Positions 17,473 to 26,086 of a stretch of DNA of 64,000 bases are shown piece by piece. This stretch comes from an uncultured Prevotella sp. (lineage in GTDB: Bacteria > Bacteroidota > Bacteroidia > Bacteroidales > Bacteroidaceae): the NCBI GenBank assembly GCA_946188165.1, contig CAMHTW010000003.1, forward strand, positions 58,625 through 122,624. Direction: 5' to 3'. Within the stretch, counting starts at the first letter, position 1. Each line of letters begins with the position of its first letter. The notes under the pieces are model-generated. The model made no database searches. It was not told where the DNA came from and saw only the letters and a list, made by a program, of their open reading frames with translations. The translations under genes and the position numbers were made by a program.

Positions 17473-18597
17473 ATGAAAAAGTTATTTACCACTATAGCTA
17501 TGGCAGCCTTTGCCATGACCTCGTTTGCACAGGCAAGCCAGCAGTATTTCCGCGTAGAGTTCAACTGCCCCATCACCGCCGATGGTTCAGGTAAGACCAG
17601 TGTCGGCCAGATGGGCGACTCTTACACCTATTGTAACCCCGAGCACAATGTCATTGTCAACGGCGAGAAGCATGGCTGGATCCTCATCCAGGGTGGTGGC
17701 AATCTCACTGCCTACGACGAGCCTGCAGGCAATCTGACATTCCGTCCACAGACAGCCAACATCTCTAACAGCACTGCTTTCTTCTTGGAGAATGCCCGCT
17801 ATGGTCAGGGGGGTGCCAAGGCCAACTGGGCTTATCAGTTAGAGAGCAGCACGTGGGGTACCGTTATCAACAATATCACTGCTTTCAGCATCCCTGTTGA
17901 GAAGGTTTCGCTCATCGACTCTACTGCTACTCACGAATACAAGTTCCCTGGCGACAACAAGACCTACCGTGTTTCTGAGTTTACCTTCAACCGTCTGCCC
18001 CGCAACGTGGCTGAGCTGAAGACCCTGCTGGAGGACGAGAACGGAAACCGCGTTGCCGCTTGCAACAACCCCTTGTTCATCGGTGCTGTCGTTTACCTCG
18101 TACTGCCCCGTCTGCTCGACTGCAGCCAGGACTGCCGCGACATGATCAACTACCTCTATGGTGTCAAGTACTCTGCACTGGCAACCACCGGTATCAGCAA
18201 TGGTGACTTCCAGAACCTGTGCATCGGATGGTTCAATAAAGACGGCAATGGATACTACCAGCACAACACGCTGTTCCAGCACTTCGCCGGTGCTACGCCA
18301 GGCAACCAGTACAAGCCTAACGGTAAGGGCTACGGTTACGACAATGGCCCGTACAAAGTACGTATCGGATGGGATCTTGCTGACCCATTGATTCATTCTG
18401 GCAACCTGAATGTTGATTTGGCAAAGCTGAACCTGTTCCCCAACCCCGATGCTACCGATAAGGGCGACATGTCTCACGAGTCAGCATCACCTCTGACAGT
18501 TCAGCTCCGTCCGACCAAGAAGAACGGCTACTTCGTTCACAGCGAAATCAAGAGCTACTACGCTAAGGGTAAGGATCAGCGCGACGACGATTTCTAA
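17473..18597 (+). CDS. Large exported protein of unknown function
   Basis: 374 residues with signal peptide MKKLFTTIAMAAFAMTSFAQ. The body is rich in aromatic residues and Asn/Gly (for example NGYFVHSEIKSYYAKGKDQR at the end), consistent with a beta-rich secreted protein. No catalytic motif or cell-surface anchor recognised. Cys residues at LLDCSQDC and near FNCPI could form disulphides. It is likely co-transcribed with the preceding type IX-type protein and ends at a clear terminator. Confidence 0.6.
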   Translation: MKKLFTTIAMAAFAMTSFAQASQQYFRVEFNCPITADGSGKTSVGQMGDSYTYCNPEHNVIVNGEKHGWILIQGGGNLTAYDEPAGNLTFRPQTANISNSTAFFLENARYGQGGAKANWAYQLESSTWGTVINNITAFSIPVEKVSLIDSTATHEYKFPGDNKTYRVSEFTFNRLPRNVAELKTLLEDENGNRVAACNNPLFIGAVVYLVLPRLLDCSQDCRDMINYLYGVKYSALATTGISNGDFQNLCIGWFNKDGNGYYQHNTLFQHFAGATPGNQYKPNGKGYGYDNGPYKVRIGWDLADPLIHSGNLNVDLAKLNLFPNPDATDKGDMSHESASPLTVQLRPTKKNGYFVHSEIKSYYAKGKDQRDDDF

Positions 18598-18622
18598 ATC
18601 TATAGCGCATCATATATTGAAG

Positions 18623-18652
18623 GCCTCGCAACAGTTTGCGAGGCTTTTTTTG
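18623..18652 (+). terminator. Intrinsic terminator before the capsule locus
   Basis: Stem GCCTCGCAA / TTGCGAGGC with a short loop and a run of T residues. It separates the secreted-protein genes from the capsule promoter. Confidence 0.88.
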
Positions 18653-18681
18653 CCCCTACGGGGCATTTAAAACCCGTTTTA

Positions 18682-18713
18682 TTTGGCTATTCAAAAAATA
18701 TTGACTAACTTTG
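18682..18713 (+). promoter_or_regulatory. Capsule operon promoter
   Basis: TTTG at 18682-18685, a 20-bp spacer, and TAACTTTG at 18706-18713 form a full Bacteroidetes promoter. I see no inverted repeats flanking it like those of phase-variable Bacteroides capsule promoters, so it is probably not invertible. Confidence 0.75.
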
Positions 18714-18729
18714 CAGCCGATTTCTCGAT

Positions 18730-19476
18730 ATGTTCCATCGCCAAGTTTTTGGCGGGTACGCGAGAATAAGGTTTGCCGATATGCACACATTGTCTAATGT
18801 GAACGAGGCTACATCACCGATTTCCTGCAGTGGGCTTACCCCCATTGCCATTCCTCCAGCCACAGATTCGCGGTCAGGGGTGTCGGTAGACTATGTGCCT
18901 GACGCCAACAAGAAATGGTATGTCCTCCGGGCCTCTTACGGTCGTGAACTGTTGGCCGAAGGGCTTCTGATTCAGGGGCATGTCTATGCCTATGTCGCCA
19001 AGCAATACCGGTATGTCGAAGTCAAGGGCCATCCCAAGCGAGTCCTCGAAACCCTGATTTCCAATCTCGTTTTCGCTTATCTCACACCGTCTGAGGCCGC
19101 CATGTTCGTCAACAACAATCTCCCCACCGAGTCCTCCCCCATCCCCCAGCTGTCTTCCATACTCAGCTTCTATTACGACCATTTCTCCGAGGGTGAGTCA
19201 TGGCGTAATCCCCCGCTGACGGTTCCCGAGCGCGAGATGCTGAACTTCATCCGCGCCACGTGTACCTACGACGAGCATTTGCTCCTGCTGCATGGTGGCG
19301 ACTTCCATTTCAAGACGGACGACGAGGTCGAGGTCGTGGCTGGTCAGTTCAAGGGTGTCCGTGGTCGCGTCATCCGTGCCCGCGGCCAACAGCGTGTCTT
19401 GGTCACGCTCAGCCAGCTCAACTGTCTTTGCGCCACGGCCTATATCCCTTCTGCCTTCCTTCAGAAAATCAATTAA
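18730..19476 (+). CDS. UpxY-type transcription antiterminator (NusG paralogue)
   Basis: Locus-specific NusG-like protein that allows RNA polymerase to read through a long capsule operon. The NusG N-terminal domain is seen at KKWYVLRASYGRELLAEGLL and VEVKGHPKRVLETLISN. The KOW motif is near the C-terminus (GQFKGVRGRVIRARGQQRVL). It is the first gene of the locus, as for UpxY in Bacteroides. At 248 residues it is longer than typical UpxY because of about 55 poorly conserved N-terminal residues. The promoter predicts transcription starting near 18720, leaving little room for a leader, so the in-frame ATG at 18781 may be the real start. Confidence 0.85.
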   Translation: MFHRQVFGGYARIRFADMHTLSNVNEATSPISCSGLTPIAIPPATDSRSGVSVDYVPDANKKWYVLRASYGRELLAEGLLIQGHVYAYVAKQYRYVEVKGHPKRVLETLISNLVFAYLTPSEAAMFVNNNLPTESSPIPQLSSILSFYYDHFSEGESWRNPPLTVPEREMLNFIRATCTYDEHLLLLHGGDFHFKTDDEVEVVAGQFKGVRGRVIRARGQQRVLVTLSQLNCLCATAYIPSAFLQKIN

Positions 19477-19486
19477 TCAAATCAAT

Positions 19487-21970
19487 ATGAAAAGAATACT
19501 TATCATTTGTATCGTATGCGCCTGTGCCGCTGCAGCCTTTGCCCAAACCACGGGAGGTGCTGCCACAGGCAGTAGTACGGGCTCAGCTGCCGGCAAAGGC
19601 GGCATCAGCGACGGCCAGGTCGTACGCAGTGCCGTCAACCAGAAACGCGCTGGTGCCTCGGAAGGTCAGATTGCGACGTCGCTGCTGCAGCAGGGTGCTA
19701 CCCCACAGCAGCTGCAGCGCCTTCGTAGCCAATATGCCAATCAAATCAATAAAGCCGGTGCAGCCAGTGCGGTTGATAATGGCTTGAACGAGGCCATCAA
19801 CCGTTCGCGTACTAATACTAACGAAGGCACTGTCGACAACCCGACCATGGAGTTGGCTGGCGGTGACGAGACTGCTGCAGAAGATGCGGAGGGCGATGAT
19901 GACACGGGCGCTAGAGCCACGAGAAGGGGCCGTTACAGCACCCAGGTCTTTGGCCGCAATATCTTCAACAACCCCCGATTGACGTTTGCGCCGAACATGA
20001 ATATCCCCACGCCCCAGAACTATGTCCTCGGTCCTGGCGACGTACTGGTCGTCGATGTCTATGGTGCCTCGGTAGAGAACCTGAAGCTCACCGTCAGCCC
20101 CGATGGTGACGTACATATACCCGAGTTCGGCCCCATCCAAGTTAGCGGACTCCAGATTAGCGCAGCCAAGAACCGCATCCGCAGTAAGTTGGGCCGCTAT
20201 TTCCAGAGTTCCGACATCAAGGTGTCTTTGGCCCAAACCCGCTCCATCCAGATCAACGTGCTGGGCGAGGTCCGCGTACCCGGTACCTATACGCTCAGTT
20301 CCCTGTCCACCGTCTACCATGCCTTGTATTTGGCAGGTGGTGTCAACAATCTGGGAACCCTCCGTAACATCAAGCTCTACCGTCAGGGCAAGCTGGTCAC
20401 CGTGGTCGATGTCTATGAGTTCATCCTCAACGGTCGTCTGGCTGGCAATGTCCGTCTGGAGGACAACGACGTCATCCAGGTGGGCACCTACGACCGTTTG
20501 GTCAATATCTCCGGCTACGTCAAGCGCCCCATGTCCTACGAGTTGCGCGATGGCGAGAGCCTGCAGACCCTGCTCAAGTACGCTGGCGGTTTCGCCAGCG
20601 AGGCATACAAGAAGACTATCCGCGTGGTGCGTAATACGGAATTGCTCAGGAATGTGTTCAATGTCGATGAGTTCGATTTCTCTTCCTTCCGTCTCAACGA
20701 CGGCGATGCCGTCAGTGTCGAGGCTAATTATGATTTGTACGAGAACATGGTCCAGGTCAATGGTGCCGTATCCCGTCCGGGCATGTACCAGTTGGGCGAG
20801 AAGGTCTTCAGCGTCAAGACTCTGTTGAATCGCGCTGAAGGACTGCTCTCGACAGCCATGACCAACCGTGCCGTCCTGCGCCGTCTGAAGCCCAATCGCA
20901 CCCAGGAGGTCATCTCGGTCAATCTCGAGGGTATCATGAACGGTACTGAACCAGACATGGTGCTGCAGAACGAGGATATTCTTTATATACCTACGATTCC
21001 CGAACACCAGTACCGCCGCACCCTTTCCATCCTCGGCGAAGTCGTGTTCCCAGGCACCTATGAATATGCCGACAGCATCACTATAGAAGACTTCATCCTC
21101 CAGGCTGGCGGTCTCACCTATGCCGCCTCGACGGCCAAGGTCGATGTGTCGCGTACGTACCACGACCCTGAGGCCACTGACGCCGGTATGGACCTGAAGA
21201 AGACGTTCACGTTTACCATCGACGAGCATTTCAATTTCTCCAACGACAAGAACTTCATCCTCGAACCCTTCGATATCGTCCAGGTCCGCCGCAGCCCCAC
21301 CTACCAGGACCCCATCACCGTTTCCGTCGATGGCGAGGTCATGTTCCGAGGTCCCTACACCATGGAGCGTAAGAATATGCGCCTCTCCGACCTGGTTAAG
21401 GCCGCCGGGGGCGCCATCGCTGGTGCCGACATCCGTGGCGCCCGCCTCATCCGCCACATGTCTGATGATGAGCGCGCCCGTATGCAGGACGTTATTAAGA
21501 TGGCTCGACAGCATGCCGACAGCAAGGACTCTATTAGCCTCCAGAAGCTGTCCATGCAGACCACCTACAGCGTCGGCATCCACCTCGACGAGGCCCTGGC
21601 CCACCCCGGTTCCACCCAGGATATCGAGTTGATGGATGGCGACCGTCTCATCATCCCCCGCTTCAACCATACTGTCCGCATCAGTGGCGATGTCCATCAG
21701 CCCAATACCGTAGCCCTCGAAGAAGGCAAGGGCTATAAGTATTATATCGAGCAAGCCGGCGGCTTCGGCAACCGTGCCAAGAAGAGTCACACCTATATTG
21801 TCTATCAGAACGGCACCATTGCCAAGGCCTCGAAGGGCAAGGTAGAGCCCGGTTGTGAAATCCTCGTGCCTTCCAAGGCTACGCGCACTCCTAATCTCAC
21901 CAATTGGCTTGGCATCGGCACCAGCCTCGCCAGCCTTGCCACCATGATTGTCGCCCTTACCAAACTTTAA
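19487..21970 (+). CDS. Polysaccharide export protein with multiple SLBB domains (Wza-like)
   Basis: About 827 residues. Signal peptide MKRILIICIVCACAAAAFAQ, a low-complexity Gly/Ser/Thr region, then a Poly_export domain (YVLGPGDVLVVDVYGASVEN) and a series of SLBB domains (INVLGEVRVPGTYTLSSL, ISGYVKRPMSYELRDGE, VNGAVSRPGMYQLGEK, LGEVVFPGTYEYADSITIE, SGDVHQPNTVALEEGK). There is a C-terminal hydrophobic helix (LASLATMIVALTKL). It would form the outer-membrane/periplasmic channel for capsule export. The open frame extends upstream into upxY, but the signal peptide and the 10-bp spacing after upxY fix the start at 19487. Confidence 0.93.
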   Translation: MKRILIICIVCACAAAAFAQTTGGAATGSSTGSAAGKGGISDGQVVRSAVNQKRAGASEGQIATSLLQQGATPQQLQRLRSQYANQINKAGAASAVDNGLNEAINRSRTNTNEGTVDNPTMELAGGDETAAEDAEGDDDTGARATRRGRYSTQVFGRNIFNNPRLTFAPNMNIPTPQNYVLGPGDVLVVDVYGASVENLKLTVSPDGDVHIPEFGPIQVSGLQISAAKNRIRSKLGRYFQSSDIKVSLAQTRSIQINVLGEVRVPGTYTLSSLSTVYHALYLAGGVNNLGTLRNIKLYRQGKLVTVVDVYEFILNGRLAGNVRLEDNDVIQVGTYDRLVNISGYVKRPMSYELRDGESLQTLLKYAGGFASEAYKKTIRVVRNTELLRNVFNVDEFDFSSFRLNDGDAVSVEANYDLYENMVQVNGAVSRPGMYQLGEKVFSVKTLLNRAEGLLSTAMTNRAVLRRLKPNRTQEVISVNLEGIMNGTEPDMVLQNEDILYIPTIPEHQYRRTLSILGEVVFPGTYEYADSITIEDFILQAGGLTYAASTAKVDVSRTYHDPEATDAGMDLKKTFTFTIDEHFNFSNDKNFILEPFDIVQVRRSPTYQDPITVSVDGEVMFRGPYTMERKNMRLSDLVKAAGGAIAGADIRGARLIRHMSDDERARMQDVIKMARQHADSKDSISLQKLSMQTTYSVGIHLDEALAHPGSTQDIELMDGDRLIIPRFNHTVRISGDVHQPNTVALEEGKGYKYYIEQAGGFGNRAKKSHTYIVYQNGTIAKASKGKVEPGCEILVPSKATRTPNLTNWLGIGTSLASLATMIVALTKL

Positions 21971-21975
21971 AGATT

Positions 21976-23169
21976 ATGGAAGAAAAAAACGAAAAGCCAT
22001 CCATTGCCCAACTCTGGCAAGACGTCAAGAAACATAAGCGGTTGTTCTGTCAGGTACTGCCCGCCACCTTCGTCGTGGCTGCCATCCTGACGCTCAGCAT
22101 CCCCAACTACTACAAATGTGCGGTCATGCTGGCCCCTGAACTTTCTGGTAGTAGCAATACCGCCAATTCCCTGTCCAGTCTTGCCAGCAGTTTCGGCATC
22201 AAATTAGGTTCTGGAAATACAGGCTCGGAAGCCCTCTTCCCCACCCTCTATCCCGACCTGATGAACAGTGTCGCTTTCCGCTCCTCGCTATTCCCTATCC
22301 GCGTGCAGCAGGACGATGAAACCACCACCATGACCTACTACGACTACCTGAAGGACCATCAGCGCATGCCTTGGTGGTCGGCAGGTTTGGAAGCAGTTGG
22401 CAAAAGCATCTCCAATGTCATCAGTTCCATCTTCGGTTTAGTAGAGGAGACATCAGACAAGGTCAACCCCTTCCGCTTGACCAAGGAACAGATGGAAATC
22501 GTGGAAATCATGGAGAAAAAGGTCGTATGTGATGTAGATAACAAAACGTTGGTCATCACCATCAATGTCACCGACCAAGACCCCCTCATAGCCGCCACCA
22601 TGGCCGACTCCGTACAGGTCCACCTCCAACACTTCATCACCGACTACCGCACCCGCAAGGCCCGCATCGACCTGGCCTACAGCCAGAAGCTCTATCAGGA
22701 AGCCCAGGAGCGCTACGAGAAGGCTCGCCTGAAGAGTGCCTCGTATAACGACGCCAACATGCATGTCTTCATGAATCGCGTACGTAGCGAGCAGGTCAAG
22801 TTAGAGAACGAGTTAGCCCTGCAATACCAAGCCTACTCACAGGTAGCCGCCCAGCTCCAGATGGCTGAGGCCAAGGTACAGGAAGACACCCCCGCCTTCA
22901 CCCTCCTCCAGCCCGCCACGGTACCCGTCCGTAAGGCTGGTCCCAAACGTGCCATCATCTGTCTGGCCCTCCTCATCCTCGCCTTCCTCGCCACCGCCCT
23001 CTGGTCCATCCACCGCGAAGGCCACCTTCTCCCCCTCTTCCAACGCTCCGGCAGTGACGACGACCTCGACGACGACGACCTCCTCCGCGCCCTCGTCAAA
23101 CTCTCCACAACTGAGAAGTCCGAGAATCCCGAGACGCCCGAGACTCCCGAAAAGACATCCAACTCGTGA
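21976..23169 (+). CDS. Wzz-like chain-length determinant (polysaccharide co-polymerase)
   Basis: About 397 residues. N-terminal transmembrane helix (LPATFVVAAILTLSIP), a large periplasmic helical region (about 60-320) and a second transmembrane helix (AIICLALLILAFLATALW), the usual Wzz layout. It lacks a cytoplasmic tyrosine-kinase domain, so it is the co-polymerase only. The C-terminal tail is low complexity (Asp-rich DDDLDDDDLL, then NPETPETPEKTS repeats). It starts 5 bp after the SLBB gene, which implies coupling. The same frame continues open for 57 codons beyond the stop. Confidence 0.85.
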   Translation: MEEKNEKPSIAQLWQDVKKHKRLFCQVLPATFVVAAILTLSIPNYYKCAVMLAPELSGSSNTANSLSSLASSFGIKLGSGNTGSEALFPTLYPDLMNSVAFRSSLFPIRVQQDDETTTMTYYDYLKDHQRMPWWSAGLEAVGKSISNVISSIFGLVEETSDKVNPFRLTKEQMEIVEIMEKKVVCDVDNKTLVITINVTDQDPLIAATMADSVQVHLQHFITDYRTRKARIDLAYSQKLYQEAQERYEKARLKSASYNDANMHVFMNRVRSEQVKLENELALQYQAYSQVAAQLQMAEAKVQEDTPAFTLLQPATVPVRKAGPKRAIICLALLILAFLATALWSIHREGHLLPLFQRSGSDDDLDDDDLLRALVKLSTTEKSENPETPETPEKTSNS

Positions 23170-23343
23170 ATAGAGGAGTGTATTGACAAGTTCATCGTTC
23201 TTGTAGGCAAGTGGGCCGAGCCCATTCAGGAAGAACTCACCACCCTGTTGGAGCAAGAGTTCTCCCTACCCTACTTCGAGTTCGTATACGCGGAGTGTCC
23301 TCCCATTGAATTGGGAGGAACGGCTCCCGCCGAGAAGGGCTAA
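23170..23343 (+). pseudogene. In-frame coding-like extension beyond the Wzz stop
   Basis: Directly after the Wzz TGA the same frame runs 57 codons to TAA with core-like codon use and a protein-like composition (VGKWAEPIQEELTTLLEQEF, then SLPYFEFVYAECPPIELGG). There is no ATG. It may be a former C-terminal part of Wzz separated by a nonsense change, or a remnant of a lost gene. Confidence 0.35.
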
Positions 23344-23495
23344 TCTATTAAATCCACGGTTGGTCCAGCGATATGCCTAAGTAAAAGGCCTCAGCCCCCC
23401 CTCCCTCCACATGACAGCACTCCCACCCAAAGAATATGCCTTACAGCAGGATAGAACTCCACATATTATCTGGAAAAGGTAACAAATTAATTAAG
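23344..23495. other. Non-coding stretch before the tandem repeat
   Basis: C-rich and then AT-rich sequence without a convincing gene, promoter or hairpin. It marks the transition from the GC-richer export genes to the AT-rich accessory island. Confidence 0.4.
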
Positions 23496-23572
23496 TAATT
23501 ATTAAGTAATTATTAAGTAATTATTAAGTAATTATTAAGTAATTATTAAGTAACTATTAAGTAATTATTAAG
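23496..23572 (+). repeat. Seven tandem 11-bp repeats (TAATTATTAAG)
   Basis: Exactly seven head-to-tail 11-bp units (unit 6 is TAACTATTAAG) end directly at the TTG/ATG start of the next gene. The unit length is close to one helical turn. Confidence 0.95.
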
Positions 23573-23575
23573 TTG

Positions 23576-25048
23576 ATGAAGATACAATCCCAATATCAAC
23601 CATTTCTCACAATTGATTATATTATCAAAGAGGATGAGAATAAATTGTTTGATAGGAAGTCTTCCAAAATTAAACCTAATGACATAGCTCCTATTATTTC
23701 TGCATTTGCTAATGCAGAAGGTGGAACTATTGTAATAGGCATTGCTGATAAGACAAGGGAAATTGAGGGGATTAATGGCATAGGTAATGATTCTATCAAC
23801 AATTTAATTGCTGCTCCAAAGGATGTTTGCATCCCTATGCCTCAATACAAAGAAGAATATTTGGAGGTAATTAACAAAAAGGGGAAGGCAGACCGTTTGC
23901 TACTCTTGCATATAGAGCCAAGTCCAGAACAAGTTATCAGAACAATTAACAATTCCACTTATCTCCGTGTAGCAGATAGAACTAAAGAATTGAAGGGCGA
24001 CGATCTTCGTAATTTGGAATATAGCAAAAGTGTGCGCCATTATGAAGATGAATGCCATCCAGATGCAAGTATTGATGATTTAGATAAAGAGCTACTCACT
24101 ACATATCGCGAAAAGTTACACGCTGAGGACTTATCTTATGAAGAATTGTTGAAAGCGCGCGGCTTTTTAAAGCAACAGAAAGGAAGTAATAAGTTAACAA
24201 ATGCTGCTGTTTTATTATTTGCCAAAAATATAGTCCAGTTCTATCCTAATTGTCGAATAAGATTTGTGCGTTATGATGGAACCAAGGCAAGGACAGGCGC
24301 AGATATAAATATTATTAGAGACCAGAGCATTGAATTACCTATATTAAAAATTATTCAGGCAGCAAAGACGTTTATAGGTGGTCAGTTGCGCGAGTTTACT
24401 GCTTTGGATACTATTACGGGTAAGTTCCAGATAGTACCCGAATATCCCGAGTTCGCATGGCTTGAGGGTATTGTAAATGCAGTTACTCATAGAGAATATG
24501 CTATGTCAGGGCGATATATTCTAGTTAATATGTATGATGACCGTCTAGAAATTGAGAGTCCAGGAAAATTGCCTAGTGTTGTAACAGTCGATAATATTAA
24601 AGAGACCAGATATTCCAGGAATCCAAGAATAGCAAGGCTATTAACAGATTTCGGCTGGGTCAGGGAATTGAACGAAGGTGTAAAGCGTATCTATTCAGAC
24701 ATGGAGAAATTCTTTTTGGATGATCCAATCTATAGTGAACCAGAGCAATCTGTTCGCCTAGTACTGAAAAATAATATTGTGATGCGTAATTTGCGCCGTA
24801 AGGATCGTGCTTTAGAGTATGTTGGCGAGGATATTTGGAAACAATTGGATACTGTTGACCGCGATATTTTAGCTTATATGTCAAGTAATATAGAGGTAAG
24901 CAGGAGTGCATTGGCTATACATGTAAAAAAGTCAGGAGCCACCATTACTAATCGCTTGAGAAAACTCATTTCTATGGGTGTTGTACAGGCTAATGGAAAT
25001 GCACATGATCCTACCCGAACCTATTCAATTGTATATATGGGAGAATAA
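23576..25048 (+). CDS. AlbA_2 (Schlafen-type) DNA-binding/ATPase-like regulator
   Basis: About 490 residues. N-terminal AlbA_2 domain (about 15-130: ENKLFDRKSSKIKPNDIAP, then SAFANAEGGTIVIGIAD), a middle linker, a HATPase-like domain (about 290-400: WLEGIVNAVTHREYAMSGRY) and a C-terminal winged helix (VSRSALAIHVKKSGATITNR). This layout is common in Bacteroidetes proteins annotated as putative transcriptional regulators or ATP-binding proteins, frequently found in defence or mobile regions. The physiological role is not established. I chose the ATG at 23576; an in-frame TTG precedes it. The gene is strongly AT-rich compared with wzz, a sign of transfer. Confidence 0.82.
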   Translation: MKIQSQYQPFLTIDYIIKEDENKLFDRKSSKIKPNDIAPIISAFANAEGGTIVIGIADKTREIEGINGIGNDSINNLIAAPKDVCIPMPQYKEEYLEVINKKGKADRLLLLHIEPSPEQVIRTINNSTYLRVADRTKELKGDDLRNLEYSKSVRHYEDECHPDASIDDLDKELLTTYREKLHAEDLSYEELLKARGFLKQQKGSNKLTNAAVLLFAKNIVQFYPNCRIRFVRYDGTKARTGADINIIRDQSIELPILKIIQAAKTFIGGQLREFTALDTITGKFQIVPEYPEFAWLEGIVNAVTHREYAMSGRYILVNMYDDRLEIESPGKLPSVVTVDNIKETRYSRNPRIARLLTDFGWVRELNEGVKRIYSDMEKFFLDDPIYSEPEQSVRLVLKNNIVMRNLRRKDRALEYVGEDIWKQLDTVDRDILAYMSSNIEVSRSALAIHVKKSGATITNRLRKLISMGVVQANGNAHDPTRTYSIVYMGE

Positions 25049-25131
25049 GCTATCAAGAGAGCAAAAAGTTAAAAACGTAAAAAACTACGAATATAGCAGC
25101 TGAAGTGGCTAAGCCGCACGAAAGAAATAAT

Positions 25132-25356
25132 ATGATGCAAAACGATGACGAATTACTTGAACTAACTGTTTATGAACAGAGCAGAGTAAACGCCCAGGTG
25201 CGACATGCCAATCATACCGCGCTTACTGACAGTCTGATGGACTTCAAGCAGAACCGAGACTTAGAGCAGTTGTTTGCCAAATATGGCACACCGCTTATTA
25301 AGAGAACGGGAAGTTGCGACCCAAAGGAATCAAATGTAGATATATACCTTCAGTAG
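25132..25356 (+). CDS. Small hypothetical protein
   Basis: About 74 residues from the ATG at 25132 (a GTG nine codons upstream is possible). Polar and acidic at the N-terminus, with the helix-like segment TALTDSLMDFKQNRDLEQLF. No family recognised. It may be the start of the Kiwa-like transcript or an unrelated small gene of the island. Confidence 0.4.
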   Translation: MMQNDDELLELTVYEQSRVNAQVRHANHTALTDSLMDFKQNRDLEQLFAKYGTPLIKRTGSCDPKESNVDIYLQ

Positions 25357-25387
25357 AATATCATTGAAAAGGAGGGTGAAGGAAATT

Positions 25388-25492
25388 ATGAATTACATCA
25401 TATATACGCCGAGCGGAGCGAGGGTGAAGGAGGTGATGGAGGAGAGGGTGACTGGTAAAGGTAGGGGAATAAGGATGGTTAAGATACAATAA
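25388..25492 (+). CDS. Possible 34-residue small protein with strong ribosome-binding site
   Basis: ATG preceded by AAGGAGGGTGAAGGAA, an unusually good Shine-Dalgarno stretch for this phylum. The peptide is basic (RVKEVMEERVTGKGRG, then IRMVKIQ). It lies 17 bp before kwaA. It could be a real leader peptide or chance within GA-rich DNA. Confidence 0.35.
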   Translation: MNYIIYTPSGARVKEVMEERVTGKGRGIRMVKIQ

Positions 25493-25509
25493 GCAAAGCA
25501 ACGACACTG

Positions 25510-26085
25510 ATGTTTAGAAACAAACTGAAACTATTTGCCATATCACTGACTGCGGTGTGGATAGTCCTGTTCATAAAGAATGTGGATATACCCGTGTATT
25601 TTGGTGGTGACTCACAGTTTGTAGGATGGGCACGGCTGCTGACATATCGCAATTTGATAGCTTTATTCAGTGTTGTGATGATGGCAGTTTCCATTCATTC
25701 CATAATTCAGTTGAGACACAGGTTAAAAGGCAGCCCCAGTGGATTGACGGTTACTTTGACTGTAGTTAAGGATAAAAACTATGATTATGTGAATACATTG
25801 GCTACGATAGTAACCTTGTTCAGCGTGATTTTTATCTCTGTTGACGGATTAAGGGATTTTATGGTATTTTTGGTATTGATGGCCGTTGTTGGAATATGTT
25901 TTCTTAAGACCAACTTATACTATAGCAATCCTATGTTTGCTGCTCTTGGGTATAAACTATATACAGTTAATTCGAACTGCGAAAAGCTGAAGGATGATGC
26001 AATTGCAATTTATCATGGCAATCTGAGTACAGGCAATAAAGTGCGTTTTTATCACATTTCGGACAACGTGTATTATTTGATATAA
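25510..26085 (+). CDS. kwaA: Kiwa-like membrane protein KwaA
   Basis: 191 residues with about four transmembrane helices (FAISLTAVWIVLFIKNV, NLIALFSVVMMAVSIHSI, LATIVTLFSVIFISV, FMVFLVLMAVVGICFL) and a soluble C-terminal tail. This matches the size and topology of KwaA, the membrane subunit of the Kiwa antiphage system, described as sensing infection at the inner membrane. The identification rests mainly on its partner: the KwaB-like gene starts 2 bp downstream. Sequence recall of KwaA itself is weaker, so an unrelated four-helix membrane protein remains possible. Confidence 0.65.
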   Translation: MFRNKLKLFAISLTAVWIVLFIKNVDIPVYFGGDSQFVGWARLLTYRNLIALFSVVMMAVSIHSIIQLRHRLKGSPSGLTVTLTVVKDKNYDYVNTLATIVTLFSVIFISVDGLRDFMVFLVLMAVVGICFLKTNLYYSNPMFAALGYKLYTVNSNCEKLKDDAIAIYHGNLSTGNKVRFYHISDNVYYLI

Positions 26086-26086
26086 G

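Noticed and set aside
18660..18730. Invertible capsule promoter
   Set aside because: No pair of inverted repeats flanks the promoter, and no site-specific recombinase gene is nearby.
19583..21790. 735-codon open frame antisense to the SLBB gene
   Set aside because: Its product has the composition of a reverse-complement shadow (many Asp/Val/Gly/His) and no domain, while the sense gene has five clear SLBB domains.
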